Assembly: GCF_000826545.1 (NCBI RefSeq)
Contig: NZ_CDME01000002.1
Span: forward strand, 930,001-994,000
Source of the DNA: Kibdelosporangium sp. MJ126-NF4
GTDB lineage: Bacteria > Actinomycetota > Actinomycetes > Mycobacteriales > Pseudonocardiaceae
DNA length: 64,000 nt
Reading direction: 5' to 3'
Part shown: positions 32,426 through 40,897 of the stretch, in pieces
Layout of the letters: each line of letters opens with the position of its first letter
Numbering within the stretch: position 1 is the stretch's first letter
The notes under the pieces: generated by a model
The model's database searches: none
What the model was told of the DNA's origin: nothing
The model's input: only the letters and a program-made list of their open reading frames with translations
Translations under genes and position numbers: made by a program

Positions 32426-33076
32426 ATGTCACTCGCGGGCGAGCTGGTCACCGAGACCTTTGAGTACGACGGCGGTCGCCAGGTCACGGTCTATGTCCCG
32501 GCGGATCGGCCCGAGGCGGTCGTGTTCGCCGGTGACGGCGAGTTGATCTCACAGTGGGGTGGTGACCTTGAGGCTGCGGACGTACCGCCCACGGTGATCG
32601 TCGGTGTACACCGCCTGGCCGATGAGACCTTGCGGCTCCACGAGTACTCACCGGGCTCCGATCCGGAGCGGTTCTCGGCGCACGAGAAGTTTTTCGGCGA
32701 AGACGTCGGCCAATGGGTGCGATCGCGATTTGGAGTGGCCCTGCCGGCCGAGCGCACGGCGGTGTGCGGTGTCTCGGCCAGTGGAGAGCTGGCATTAGCC
32801 ATGGGGCTTCGGCATCCGGACGTCTACGGCACGGTCTTGTGCGCCTCCCCCGGCGGAGGCTATCGACCACCTGCCGCCATGCCGAGTTCGCTTCCGCGCA
32901 CGTACCTCGTCGCCGGCACGCTGGAGCCGTTCTTCCTCCAGAACGCGACCCGGTGGGCGGACGCCCTGCGCGGTGCAGAGGCGGACGTCGTACTGAATGA
33001 GCGGGTCGGATCACACGGCGACGCATTCTGGCGCGAAGAGTTCCCGCTGATGGCGGCGTGGGCGTTTGGACGATGA
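32426..33076 (+). CDS. Esterase D-like alpha/beta-hydrolase
   Basis: A 216-residue protein starting at ATG 32426 with GGAGGAA 8 bases upstream. It matches the putative esterase (Esterase D/enterochelin esterase) family: AVVFAGDGELISQWGGDLEA and PTVIVGVHRLADETLRLHEY at the start, the nucleophile elbow GVSASGE with Ser, SLPRTYLVAGTLEPFFLQNA for the acid loop, and VGSHGDAFWREEFPLM for the catalytic His. The usual N-terminal extension is short, so this is a minimal cytoplasmic esterase. The substrate is unknown. It is likely cargo of the mobile region. Confidence 0.85.
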   Translation: MSLAGELVTETFEYDGGRQVTVYVPADRPEAVVFAGDGELISQWGGDLEAADVPPTVIVGVHRLADETLRLHEYSPGSDPERFSAHEKFFGEDVGQWVRSRFGVALPAERTAVCGVSASGELALAMGLRHPDVYGTVLCASPGGGYRPPAAMPSSLPRTYLVAGTLEPFFLQNATRWADALRGAEADVVLNERVGSHGDAFWREEFPLMAAWAFGR

Positions 33077-33097
33077 AGAGGTGACCGGTGGCCGGGG

Positions 33098-33638
33098 TCA
33101 CCCGCGCAACGCACTGTCCTCGGCTGCTTGTAGCTGGCCGGGACTGGTCTGCCGGGCGATCGGGCGGCACCGTCGGTCTGAGACCAGGTGAATCTTGGTA
33201 CTCAGCCCGCCACGGGAACGCCCCAGCCCTTCTCTGCCAGGTCGGGGTTTCTTGTCATCCGACGCGGCCCCCTGTGTCGTCCTCGACCACGGGCGGGTGG
33301 CGTGCTCCCGCGGCATGCTGGCGGGCACGGACCACGGTGGAATCCGCTCCGACCGTCCATTCCTTGCCTTCGTCCTCGTCACACCCGGCACGTAACCGAT
33401 CCAGGATCTGTGCCCAGGTGCCGTCTTTCGACCACAGATCGTGTCGCTTGTAGACAGTCATTCAGTTGCCGTACTCCGGGGGCACATCCCGCCACGGGCT
33501 GCTGGTACGCGTCCGCCAGAACACGCCATTGATCACCGCCCGGTGATCGGCCCACCGGCCGCCGCGACCCGGATCGGCGGGCAGCAGCGGCCGAAGCTGG
33601 TCCGATTCCGCGTCGGTCAAGTCATGTCGATCAAACAC
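33098..33638 (-). pseudogene. IS5-family transposase remnant
   Basis: Pieces of one IS5-type transposase are spread over several frames. The N-terminus is from GTG 33638 (DLTDAESDQLRPLLPADPGR, VINGVFWRTRTSSPWRDVPP) up to an in-frame stop where YGNW should be. Then comes MTVYKRHDLWSKDGTWAQIL with GADSTVVRARQHAAGAR holding a catalytic Asp. In another frame follows GLGRSRGGLSTKIHLVSDRR, and the sequence ends before the last catalytic residue. A premature stop, at least one frameshift and C-terminal truncation make it non-functional. Confidence 0.85.
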
Positions 33639-33837
33639 GTGATACGTCTACCCGATCCCGAAATCGAGATCCACGAAACACGCCCTAGTTGATCCAGCAG
33701 CGGCACGACCACCGGAGCATGTTCCCAGTACCTTTGACTGCGACGTTCTAACCAGGCACTACGACTTTTGAGCGGCGCAGGTTCTGGTCATTTAGGTGTT
33801 TGTGTAACGATCGCAGGTTTACCTGCGACATAAGTGT

Positions 33838-34692
33838 GTGGCGAAGAAAGCTCGGCGAAGCAGGTCGAGGATGGCGAAAAAGGGTGGTCCCGAAGTCTCA
33901 ACATCGACATCCCAAAATTCGAATGAACTAGCGGCGAGACGGCGGCAAATTGATCAAGGAAAAGTGACTGTCACCGTTGCGGCGGCCGCTTTGCTGGTGT
34001 CGATAATCGTATACGTATGGCCGCGGCAAGCGGATCCAGTTCCAGCTCCGCCGCAGCAACCGCGAAGTGGCGCAATTGAAGTGCGATACGACTCCACGAC
34101 GACACTGTATCCAAACGAAGGCACGCTGCCTGGCGGCATCCCTCCGTCTTACCCTGTCTCGGAACAGCAGGGGCATTGTGACGAGTGGCAGAAATGGGCA
34201 GAAGACTCGAAGATTGCTTTCATTGGACAAGCCTTTGATATTGGTGTGAACGCAAGTGTCACATCGCCGATGACGATTCGCGATGTAGTGGTACGAGTGC
34301 TATCGAAGACGCCCGTTTCGGGTTCTCGGGGCATACGGTGCCAGTATGGCGCTGGCGGCCAGATGGGCACCAACGTCCACTTAAACCTGGATGCGCCACC
34401 ACGGCGTTTGCCTATGGATGTTGACGGTGACGGCGAACCCGATACGACGATTCCTGGTGGCGTCTTTGTCGTCGATGCAGCCAAGTCCGAGGCGATGACC
34501 GTTGTGTTGTCGGGCGCATCTGGCTATGTGTACAACTTGGCCATCCGTGTCGTCGTTGTCGAAAACAGCGAAGAGAAGATAGTAGAACTCGCAACACCAG
34601 AACGGCCGATACGAATTGTGTCAAGTTACCTAGAATTTGAGTACTTTGATTGGGACTTTTCCGCTAGCAAATGGGTCCCCGCCGCAGGGTAG
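33838..34692 (+). CDS. Membrane-anchored protein of unknown function
   Basis: A 284-residue protein with a very basic N-terminus (MAKKARRSRSRMAKKGG), one transmembrane segment at about residues 44-62 (VTVTVAAAALLVSIIVYVW) and an extracellular beta-rich domain (about 65-284). The domain contains a Cys pair (CDEWQKWAEDS and IRCQYGAGGQ) and an acidic DVDGDGEPDT loop like a calcium site. The start is GTG 33838; ATG 33871 is an alternative. Base composition is clearly AT-richer than the surroundings, suggesting separate origin. It is followed by another unknown surface-type protein; the two may work together outside the membrane. No family is recognised. Confidence 0.6.
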   Translation: MAKKARRSRSRMAKKGGPEVSTSTSQNSNELAARRRQIDQGKVTVTVAAAALLVSIIVYVWPRQADPVPAPPQQPRSGAIEVRYDSTTTLYPNEGTLPGGIPPSYPVSEQQGHCDEWQKWAEDSKIAFIGQAFDIGVNASVTSPMTIRDVVVRVLSKTPVSGSRGIRCQYGAGGQMGTNVHLNLDAPPRRLPMDVDGDGEPDTTIPGGVFVVDAAKSEAMTVVLSGASGYVYNLAIRVVVVENSEEKIVELATPERPIRIVSSYLEFEYFDWDFSASKWVPAAG

Positions 34693-34752
34693 TCAGCTTT
34701 CGGTTAATGGGTATCTGCTCGGATGTTCGATGCAACAATCTAAGGTTTGGAC

Positions 34753-35931
34753 ATGCTAATGCCGAAGGTTGTTCAGAGCCGTATTTTTCTGCGCTTTCGA
34801 TTGAAACGTCTGAGTCTTTTTGCCTGTATCTTCGTGCTGTTCACCATATCGCGGGACTCGCCCAAAGCGGATACTCTGCTCGGTGGATTGAACTTCATTG
34901 TTGCGGTGGGCGATTCTGGTATCGCTATCGCTGGTGACAACTGGATTGAATACATACCCGAACTTGATGCGTCGAGCCTTTCAAATGCTGGCCCGCTGTC
35001 GGTTTCTCTAGATGACGGGACAGCGGCAGTAGCCGGATTCGGACGCGTGGGTATCGTTAGACCTCATGCATCCGCAATCTTCGCAGAATGTCCTTCGTGT
35101 AGAGGCGTTGCCGCCGCGGGGCGGTTCATTGTAACCACCGATGTGGGGCTCGGTGGACGACATGCGATAGAAATCAAGTTCTTTGATCGAGATATGAAGT
35201 TGGATCACAGCTCGTATGCACCGTATGCTCCAGAGTCCAATGCATACACTAAAGGTGATGATGCGGGGCAGTATCCAATCACGCTCGGAGCGACCGTCGA
35301 CAAGATAGTAGTCGGCTATTTGTCTCAATCCGGTGGAAGTCGGCGGGGTGCATCTCTCATCGGGCAGTACGCGCTTGATGGGAAACTGCTCGGAAGCGTC
35401 CTTGTCAACGGCGTTATAGGAAGCTCGGCATTGTCGCATGACGGGCGATACCTCGCGCTCGGTGTCGGTGGTTCTGGTGGTGCTTGCATTACTGTGTCCG
35501 ATCCCATGATCATTGATCTCACAATTATGCGAGCTGTCACATTGGCCCCGCGCTTTCCGTCGGATGTTGAAGCTGCTGTTACGCATGGTAACGATGCTTG
35601 GTTCATGTTGACGGACGTGTACTGGCGAGACGACATCGTGGTAGTGACGGGTGAGATCCATGCACCCGGCCCCGGCCAGAGTTGCGATCCGGCTCCTCGA
35701 ATGTGGCGTCGGGATGTTGACGCGAATTCTGGCGAAATACGGAGATCGGAGCTGCCGGCGTCTCTACCAACTAGATGGTTAGGGCCCGGCTGTGACGACG
35801 GATTCACCGTTGCGGCACACGATATGCAAAGGGTGCTGGTTCGACGACTTTCCGGCGTTCAGAGTCGGCTCGGACACTACTATCGAATCACGCTTGGACA
35901 TGCCGAATCGGCTGCTTGTCGCATATTCTGA
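34753..35931 (+). CDS. Secreted or membrane-anchored beta-propeller-like protein, unknown function
   Basis: A 392-residue protein starting at ATG 34753 behind AAGG (a second ATG at 34759). A hydrophobic N-terminal segment (SLFACIFVLFTISR) acts as signal or anchor. The rest has repeating short beta motifs ending in aspartate or glycine turns (AVGDSGIAIAGDNWIEYI, VSLDDGTAAVAGFGRVGIV, ALSHDGRYLALGVGGSGG), as in beta-propeller proteins. A CPSCRG pair occurs near residue 115. It shares the AT-rich composition of the previous gene and is separated from it by 60 bases. No family is recognised. Confidence 0.6.
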   Translation: MLMPKVVQSRIFLRFRLKRLSLFACIFVLFTISRDSPKADTLLGGLNFIVAVGDSGIAIAGDNWIEYIPELDASSLSNAGPLSVSLDDGTAAVAGFGRVGIVRPHASAIFAECPSCRGVAAAGRFIVTTDVGLGGRHAIEIKFFDRDMKLDHSSYAPYAPESNAYTKGDDAGQYPITLGATVDKIVVGYLSQSGGSRRGASLIGQYALDGKLLGSVLVNGVIGSSALSHDGRYLALGVGGSGGACITVSDPMIIDLTIMRAVTLAPRFPSDVEAAVTHGNDAWFMLTDVYWRDDIVVVTGEIHAPGPGQSCDPAPRMWRRDVDANSGEIRRSELPASLPTRWLGPGCDDGFTVAAHDMQRVLVRRLSGVQSRLGHYYRITLGHAESAACRIF

Positions 35932-35972
35932 CTTTGCGCCACGCTGGCCAAAAATGTCATCTGCTCTGGTTG

Positions 35973-36140
35973 GAATGCGTGATGGTATTCGTTGAGGATG
36001 CTGCCCGATCGTTGGCGCCGGTGGATGTCGTGGCGGTTGCTCTCGGCTCTGGTGATTGGTTGTGGTAGCGGTTGGGTGTTGGTGATGCCTTGGTGGGGCC
36101 GGTGGTTGTAGTAGGACTGCTTGTATTCGCGGAGTGCATG
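35973..36140 (-). pseudogene. C-terminal fragment of an rve-type transposase
   Basis: The minus-strand frame contains LREYKQSYYNHRPHQGITNT followed by QPLPQPI and RRQRSGSILNEYHHAF. This matches the C-terminal end of integrase-core (rve) transposases, where YNxxRPHQ and a final GGLINEY are typical. No catalytic part precedes it, so it is only a remnant. Confidence 0.7.
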
Positions 36141-36430
36141 GAGCTGAAGGACAGTGTCCGATACTGGGTTGAGGTCACCAATCGAAGCTCCGTGGACGCG
36201 GAAAGCGTTCACTGGCGGGGCTGATTACTGTCCGCCGGATGCCGGTGGAGTCTGTTACGGGGTGGTGGGTCGGGGCTGGATGTTGAGAACGCCTGGTCCG
36301 GCAAGGTTGTCGATGTGGTCGGCTTCGATGTCGTGGATGTTGTCGGGGGCGATGACTGATACGCCGTAGCTGGGCGAGGTCGGACCCGCGCTCGCCGAAC
36401 TGCGTGACGGCAGCAGCGTGCGGCACGTTG

Positions 36431-36556
36431 CACCCGCAGCCCGTTCGGATTACGGCGTCGCCAGTGCAGGTACGCGAGGTGGTCGGCCTCGGTCGCATCC
36501 CGCCACCCCTGGTGATCCCGCGCCGACCACAGAAACGTCAGAAACGCTGCCAGGTT
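36431..36556 (-). pseudogene. Tyrosine recombinase fragment (core-binding domain)
   Basis: The frame reads NLAAFLTFLWSARDHQGWRD then ATEADHLAYLHWRRRNPNGL. It matches the N-terminal SAM-like domain of actinobacterial tyrosine recombinases (DRLAYxxWRRRDPxGPRV). The downstream catalytic domain is absent or scrambled. It adds to the recombinase graveyard beside the element's integrase. Confidence 0.6.
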
Positions 36557-36685
36557 CCGTGTTTAGCCATCTTGAGTGGATCGCGATCGGCCCATCATCA
36601 CCGCGTTCCGGAAGAAGCTGTTCAACACGATGATTTGGGGTGGTTGGTGTGAGGGCGTGATGTGCCGCCCTCACACCTGGTGTGG

Positions 36686-37648
36686 TCATGCTGGATGCGT
36701 TTGTGTTGGACGGTTGTTGATGGTGGCTTTGTCCATGGCGCGGACGGTTTTGGTGAGTTGACGGGCGCGTGCGGCGCTGATGTGGAGTTGTTCGCGGACG
36801 GTGTCGGCGGAGACTGGTCGGTTGCGGGTGGCCCAGTGGTCTTCGTTGATCTTGATGACCTGGTCGAGTTGGTCATCGGCGTGGTATCGCGGGAGGGACG
36901 TCGTGTTCGTGGTGTCGGAGTGTGGATCGTGTGCCCGTGCTGGCGGATACGGCACCGGAGTTCGGGGCGGTAGTTCCGGTGATGTGGGCCAAGTGCCTAT
37001 TCGCTGGCAGGCTTCGCGGGCGAAGGGTGCCGTGTTGAGCATCCACACGAGATCGGCGGGTGCGTCGCGTTTCCAATGGCGGCCGAACTCGGTGTGGAGT
37101 TGGGTGCGTGCCCGGCGGATGTGGGCTTCCATGTCCAGGGCGTCGTGGTAGCTGGCGATCTGCCAGAGGACCATGCGTCGCCAGAGAAGCAAGGTTCGCC
37201 AGGGGGAGAGCATCCAGCGGCCGAGCGGGATCCGGTCTCGGCCCAGTCCGGCCGCCAGTCCGGTCCGTCGCAGGAGGACCGCTCGTCCGGCTTCGACCAT
37301 GGCGAGGAGCATGACGGGTGAGGCGGCGTGCAGGCCGACGGCGATGGGGGCGGGCCATCCTGCGGACGCGTTGGCAGCGACCGTGCCGATCGTCAGCAGG
37401 CGAGCGAGTTGGCGGAGCCACCCGACCGGGTGTCCGGTCCAGGCGAGGATGAGATCAAGGGTGATCACGCCGACGAGCCCGCCGTCGATGCCGATCGGGA
37501 CGAGGTGGGGGAACGGGACGCCGAGTTGGGCGGCTTTGTCAGCGATGGTGGTGTAGGAGCCGATCGCGCCGTAGGCGGCCAGGACCGCGGCCATGATGAT
37601 CGCGGCACTCAGAGCGAGGCGCTGTCCGAAGCTCAGTTGGGTGTTCAT
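36686..37648 (-). CDS. DUF2637 membrane protein with C-terminal HTH-like segment
   Basis: A 320-residue protein. Four to five transmembrane segments occupy residues about 10-150 (LALSAAIIMAAVLAAYGAIG, LVPIGIDGGLVGVITLDLIL, APIAVGLHAASPVMLLAMVE), the pattern of DUF2637 proteins that accompany actinobacterial plasmids and integrative elements. The C-terminal end (NRPVSADTVREQLHISAARA, then RQLTKTVRAMDKATI) resembles a helix-turn-helix. ATG 37648 has GGAGG 9 bases upstream. An alternative ATG at 37813 overlaps the integrase stop but adds a low-complexity N-terminus. A link with spread or replication functions is known for the family only in outline. Confidence 0.8.
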   Translation of the reverse strand: MNTQLSFGQRLALSAAIIMAAVLAAYGAIGSYTTIADKAAQLGVPFPHLVPIGIDGGLVGVITLDLILAWTGHPVGWLRQLARLLTIGTVAANASAGWPAPIAVGLHAASPVMLLAMVEAGRAVLLRRTGLAAGLGRDRIPLGRWMLSPWRTLLLWRRMVLWQIASYHDALDMEAHIRRARTQLHTEFGRHWKRDAPADLVWMLNTAPFAREACQRIGTWPTSPELPPRTPVPYPPARAHDPHSDTTNTTSLPRYHADDQLDQVIKINEDHWATRNRPVSADTVREQLHISAARARQLTKTVRAMDKATINNRPTQTHPA

Positions 37649-37809
37649 GTCGGGGTGCCTCCGCTCGTGCGGGTGTTGGTCGCGGTCCGGACTTGGTCGG
37701 TTTGCCTGGTGTTGTGCTGCTTCTGGCGGTGTGGTCGTCACATAACTGGAGCCCGGTTTCGGGTTCGCATTTGGACACTGGGTCCGGACTCGGATGGTCG
37801 ATGGGTAGG

Positions 37810-38838
37810 TCATATCGGCCTGCCCAACGGGTGTGGTTCGCCGGTGAGGGAAGCGACGGCGGTGGCGATCTCTTCGAGAGTGGCCCGCACATAGGTGGTG
37901 GTTGTTCCGGCATCACCGGCGCTGTCGGTGTGTCCGGCGTAGGCGCGGGCGATGGCGTAACCGAAGTTGCGCTCAACCCAGGTGAGGGTGGTGTGCCGTA
38001 GCCAGTGAATGGAGATTTGCTGGGTGGCTACCCACGGCAGTTTGAGGCCGATGCGTACCCAGAGGTGGTCGTAACGTCGTGTGGTGATGGGCTTGCCGTT
38101 GGCGTACCGCAGGAGTTGGCCATCCCGTGGTGCGTCCCTGGTCTCACCGTGTTGCACGAGGTGGGTCATGAGGGTCGGGGAGACCGGTTGCCAACGAACC
38201 GTTTCGCCTTTCTCCCTGAGGAAGATGAGGCATTGGTCGGTGTCGAGGTCCTGAGGGCGTAGTGCCAGGGCGCCGCCTCTGCGGCAGGCGGTTTCGGTGT
38301 GCAGTCGCAGGATCAGGGTGTCCAGGGCGGGGTCGTTGCCTGTCGATCCGGCGACCTGGTTGATCTCGGCCAGTTTGGTGTCGGCGACGGCTCGTCTGGT
38401 TGAGGGGAGTCGTCGTGGTTTGGAGACTTTCTTGGCCGGGTTGGCTGCTGGGTTGATCAGTTCGTCGTCTTCGGCGTGGCGGTAGACGCAGCGCAGGGCG
38501 GCGACGAGGTGTTCGCCCGCGCTGTGTCCGCCGCGAGCATTTCGTCTGGCGACGACGTTGACTTTGACGTGCTCGACGAGCTGCTTGATCTGGGATGGTG
38601 TGGGTTCGTCGAGTCTCCGGTCTCCCCACTGGTCGAGGATCCGGTTCCAATAGGAGCTGTAGACCCGGCGGGTGCCGTCGGTGACCGCCGCCGAGACGAT
38701 CGGGATGTACTCGCTGAACGTCGGCGCGGCAGGTCGTGCGGCCGGTGTGTTGAGGAGGTCCTCTGGGCTGATGCCCATGCGGCTCAACAGCAGCCGGGCC
38801 GCGTCCAGTTCGGACGGTGTGGACGGTGTGGTGGTCAT
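37810..38838 (-). CDS. Tyrosine-type site-specific integrase
   Basis: A 342-residue tyrosine recombinase. Residues about 40-125 are the SAM-like core-binding domain. The catalytic set is visible: Arg186 or 187 in ETACRRGGALAL, H278-x2-R281 in IHWLRHTTLTWVE, His303 in AYAGHTD, and nucleophile Tyr316 in TTTTYVRATLEE. It lies 530 bases from a tRNA-Leu gene with only an AbrB-like gene between, so it is the enzyme expected to integrate the element at that tRNA. It overlaps the AbrB-like gene by ATGA, suggesting coupled expression. Confidence 0.92.
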   Translation of the reverse strand: MTTTPSTPSELDAARLLLSRMGISPEDLLNTPAARPAAPTFSEYIPIVSAAVTDGTRRVYSSYWNRILDQWGDRRLDEPTPSQIKQLVEHVKVNVVARRNARGGHSAGEHLVAALRCVYRHAEDDELINPAANPAKKVSKPRRLPSTRRAVADTKLAEINQVAGSTGNDPALDTLILRLHTETACRRGGALALRPQDLDTDQCLIFLREKGETVRWQPVSPTLMTHLVQHGETRDAPRDGQLLRYANGKPITTRRYDHLWVRIGLKLPWVATQQISIHWLRHTTLTWVERNFGYAIARAYAGHTDSAGDAGTTTTYVRATLEEIATAVASLTGEPHPLGRPI

Positions 38839-39287
38839 GGAAGATCACCCGCTAGAAGGACATCGAGCACTGCGGGCGGGTATACCGTTAGCGTCTGCTG
38901 GTCGACCTTGGCGGCCAGAAGAACTCGATCGCCGGTGCGCAGTCCGATCCTGTGGCGGATCGGGGCCGGGAGTCGGAGGTGACCGTCCTTAGTGATCATG
39001 GTCACGGAGCACTCGTTGGGGTGAATCATCAAGCGGCCATTGGCTTCCCGGCATGCGAGACCAGTGCCCGCAGGCCAGTCGAGTGCCGTGATCATGGCTC
39101 GGTCGGCGACCCGGCCGTGGCAGTCGATCGTGGCCAATCCGTACAGCGAGGTGCTGGACCGGGTCAGGGGAGGACCGATCGGCAGGGGCAGCGGGAGTCG
39201 CGCGGCTGCCGTGCTGGGTATGACTGGGCGGGTAGTCGGGAGGACTACCGGTGAAATGGCTGAACCGGTCACGACAACCACCGCCAT
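38835..39287 (-). CDS. AbrB/SpoVT-like DNA-binding protein next to integrase
   Basis: A 150-residue protein (start ATG 39287; GTG 39332 is an alternative, neither with a strong ribosome binding site). The first half contains SLYGLATIDCHGRVADRAMI. The last 50 residues form an AbrB/MazE-type swapped-hairpin domain (ITKDGHLRLPAPIRHRIGLR, then TGDRVLLAAKVDQQTLTVYP). Proteins like this often precede integrases of actinobacterial elements and may act as recombination directionality or regulatory factors. Its stop overlaps the integrase start. Confidence 0.8.
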   Translation of the reverse strand: MAVVVVTGSAISPVVLPTTRPVIPSTAAARLPLPLPIGPPLTRSSTSLYGLATIDCHGRVADRAMITALDWPAGTGLACREANGRLMIHPNECSVTMITKDGHLRLPAPIRHRIGLRTGDRVLLAAKVDQQTLTVYPPAVLDVLLAGDLP

Positions 39288-39368
39288 GGGTGGTACGTGA
39301 CCGGTTTCAAGTGGTTGAGCGCGCTCTGGCACTCACTCGTGAGATGTAGCAGGTGTGCTACGTCGACG

Positions 39369-39452
39369 TGTCCGAGGGGGGACTTGAACCCCCACGCCCG
39401 TTAAGGGCACTAGCACCTCAAGCTAGCGCGTCTGCCATTCCGCCACCCGGAC
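39369..39452 (-). tRNA. tRNA-Leu (anticodon GAG)
   Basis: The minus strand folds as a class II tRNA. The acceptor stem is GTCCGGG with its partner at the 3' end. The anticodon arm CTAGC-TTGAGGT-GCTAG shows GAG. A variable arm TGCCCTTAACGGGCG and a T arm GGGGGTTCAAGTCCCCC follow. The long variable arm and GAG anticodon make it leucine. CCA is not encoded. The element's integrase lies on its 3' side, so this gene is the likely attachment site. Confidence 0.93.
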
Positions 39453-39547
39453 CTGCGGTGTTTCTGTTGTGGGCATAGCCTAGCGGATGTTGATGATCAT
39501 CCCAAATCGGGGGGTGGGTTTGGTGAAATCAGTGATAGGAAGGCCTT

Positions 39548-40897
39548 GTGACTGAGCAGTTGCCACCACCTACCGCTTCCGACGTCCCTGGTACCGCCTT
39601 CGCTGAGGAGGAGGCTGTTCTCCTCACCAGCGAGCTTATTCGGATCGACACCACCAACACTGGGGATCCGGACACGCTTGTTGGCGAGCGGGCTGCCGCT
39701 GAGTATGTCGCCGCGAAGCTGGCTGAGGTTGGGTACGAGACCACCTACGTTGAGTCCGGCGCTCCTGGGCGGGGCAATGTTGTCGCTCGGCTTGCCGGGA
39801 GTGATCCCAGCCGCGGTGCTTTGCTGGTCCATGGGCATCTTGATGTTGTTCCCGCCGATGCGTCCGAGTGGTCTGTTCACCCGTTCTCCGGGGCTGTTCA
39901 GGACGGGTATGTGTGGGGTCGGGGCGCCGTTGACATGAAGGACATGGTTGCCATGTCCCTTGCTCTCGCCCGTCGGCTCAAGCGGGATGGGATTGTGCCT
40001 CGGCGGGACATCATCTTCGCTTTTCTCGCTGATGAGGAGGCTGGGGGGCACTTCGGCGCCCAGTGGCTCGTCGAGAACCGGCCTGAGTTGTTCGAGGGTG
40101 CCACCGAGGCCATCTCCGAGGTCGGGGGGTTCTCTGTCACGGTCAAGGACGGGGTGCGGGCCTACCTCATCGAGACTGCTGAGAAGGGCATTGCCTGGAT
40201 GACTCTGCGGGCTCGGGGGCGGGCTGGGCACGGGTCGATGGTTCATGACGACAACGCCGTTACGAAGCTCACGCAGGCTGTCACGCGGCTTGGGACTCAC
40301 CGGTTCCCGATCGTCCTGACTGATTCCGTCCGGGAGTTCCTGCATGGCATCGGTGAGCTCACCGGTTTCACCGTCGACGAGGACGACCTCGAGGGTTCTG
40401 TCGCCAAGTTGGGGAACATCGCTCGGATGATCGGGGCCACCCTGCGGGACACCGCCAACCCCACCATGCTCAAGGCCGGGTACAAGGCCAACGTCATCCC
40501 GTCCGTTGCCGAAGCTACTGTGGACTGCCGGGTCCTTCCCGGCCGCCAGGAGGCGTTCGAGCGGGAGCTCGACGAGATTCTCGGCCCCGACATCGAGCGG
40601 GAGTGGACTGGCCTTCCCGCCGTGGAGACTACCTTCGACGGTGCTCTCGTCGACCACATGACCTCGTCGATCATCGCCGAGGACCCGGGCGCCAAGACGC
40701 TTCCCTACATGCTGTCCGGGGGGACGGACGCCAAGTCGTTCGCTCAGCTGGGCATTCGCTGCTTCGGGTACGCGCCGCTCCAACTGCCCGCCGACCTGGA
40801 CTTCTCCGCTTTGTTCCACGGTGTGGACGAGCGGGTTCCGGTCGACGCCCTCAAGTTCGGCACGCGGGTGCTCGACCGGTTCCTGCGCAACTGCTGA
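39548..40897 (+). CDS. M20-family metallopeptidase/deacylase
   Basis: A 449-residue protein starting at GTG 39548. M20 motifs are clear: ALLVHGHLDVVPAD with the first metal His and Asp, GRGAVDMKD with the bridging Asp, FLADEEAGG with the catalytic and metal Glu, and LSGGTDAKSF and CFGYAPLQLPADLDFSALFH near the C-terminus with the final His. The lid domain (GRAGHGSMVHDDNAVTKLTQ) is present. These cytoplasmic enzymes cleave peptides or N-acyl amino acids, and the exact substrate is not given by the motifs. It is the first chromosomal gene right of the tRNA and converges on a GntR gene. Confidence 0.9.
   Translation: MTEQLPPPTASDVPGTAFAEEEAVLLTSELIRIDTTNTGDPDTLVGERAAAEYVAAKLAEVGYETTYVESGAPGRGNVVARLAGSDPSRGALLVHGHLDVVPADASEWSVHPFSGAVQDGYVWGRGAVDMKDMVAMSLALARRLKRDGIVPRRDIIFAFLADEEAGGHFGAQWLVENRPELFEGATEAISEVGGFSVTVKDGVRAYLIETAEKGIAWMTLRARGRAGHGSMVHDDNAVTKLTQAVTRLGTHRFPIVLTDSVREFLHGIGELTGFTVDEDDLEGSVAKLGNIARMIGATLRDTANPTMLKAGYKANVIPSVAEATVDCRVLPGRQEAFERELDEILGPDIEREWTGLPAVETTFDGALVDHMTSSIIAEDPGAKTLPYMLSGGTDAKSFAQLGIRCFGYAPLQLPADLDFSALFHGVDERVPVDALKFGTRVLDRFLRNC

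Larger units (their letters stand above)
19670..39369. mobile_element. Integrative and conjugative element (T4SS type), right end at tRNA-Leu
   Basis: The stretch carries a tyrosine integrase and AbrB-like gene beside a tRNA-Leu, a DUF2637 protein, and an operon with VirB4, VirB6-like, PrgI-like, pilin-like, NlpC/P60, VirD4 and replication-relaxation proteins. The right boundary is the 3' end of the tRNA (39369). The left boundary is not visible: I see no second copy of the tRNA 3' end in the window, so the element may extend past position 1. The start given is only that of the last recognisable conjugation gene. Confidence 0.75.

Noticed and set aside
39497..40819. 440-codon minus-strand open frame opposite the M20 peptidase
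   Set aside because: The plus strand encodes all M20 metal motifs; the opposite frame has no recognisable domain.
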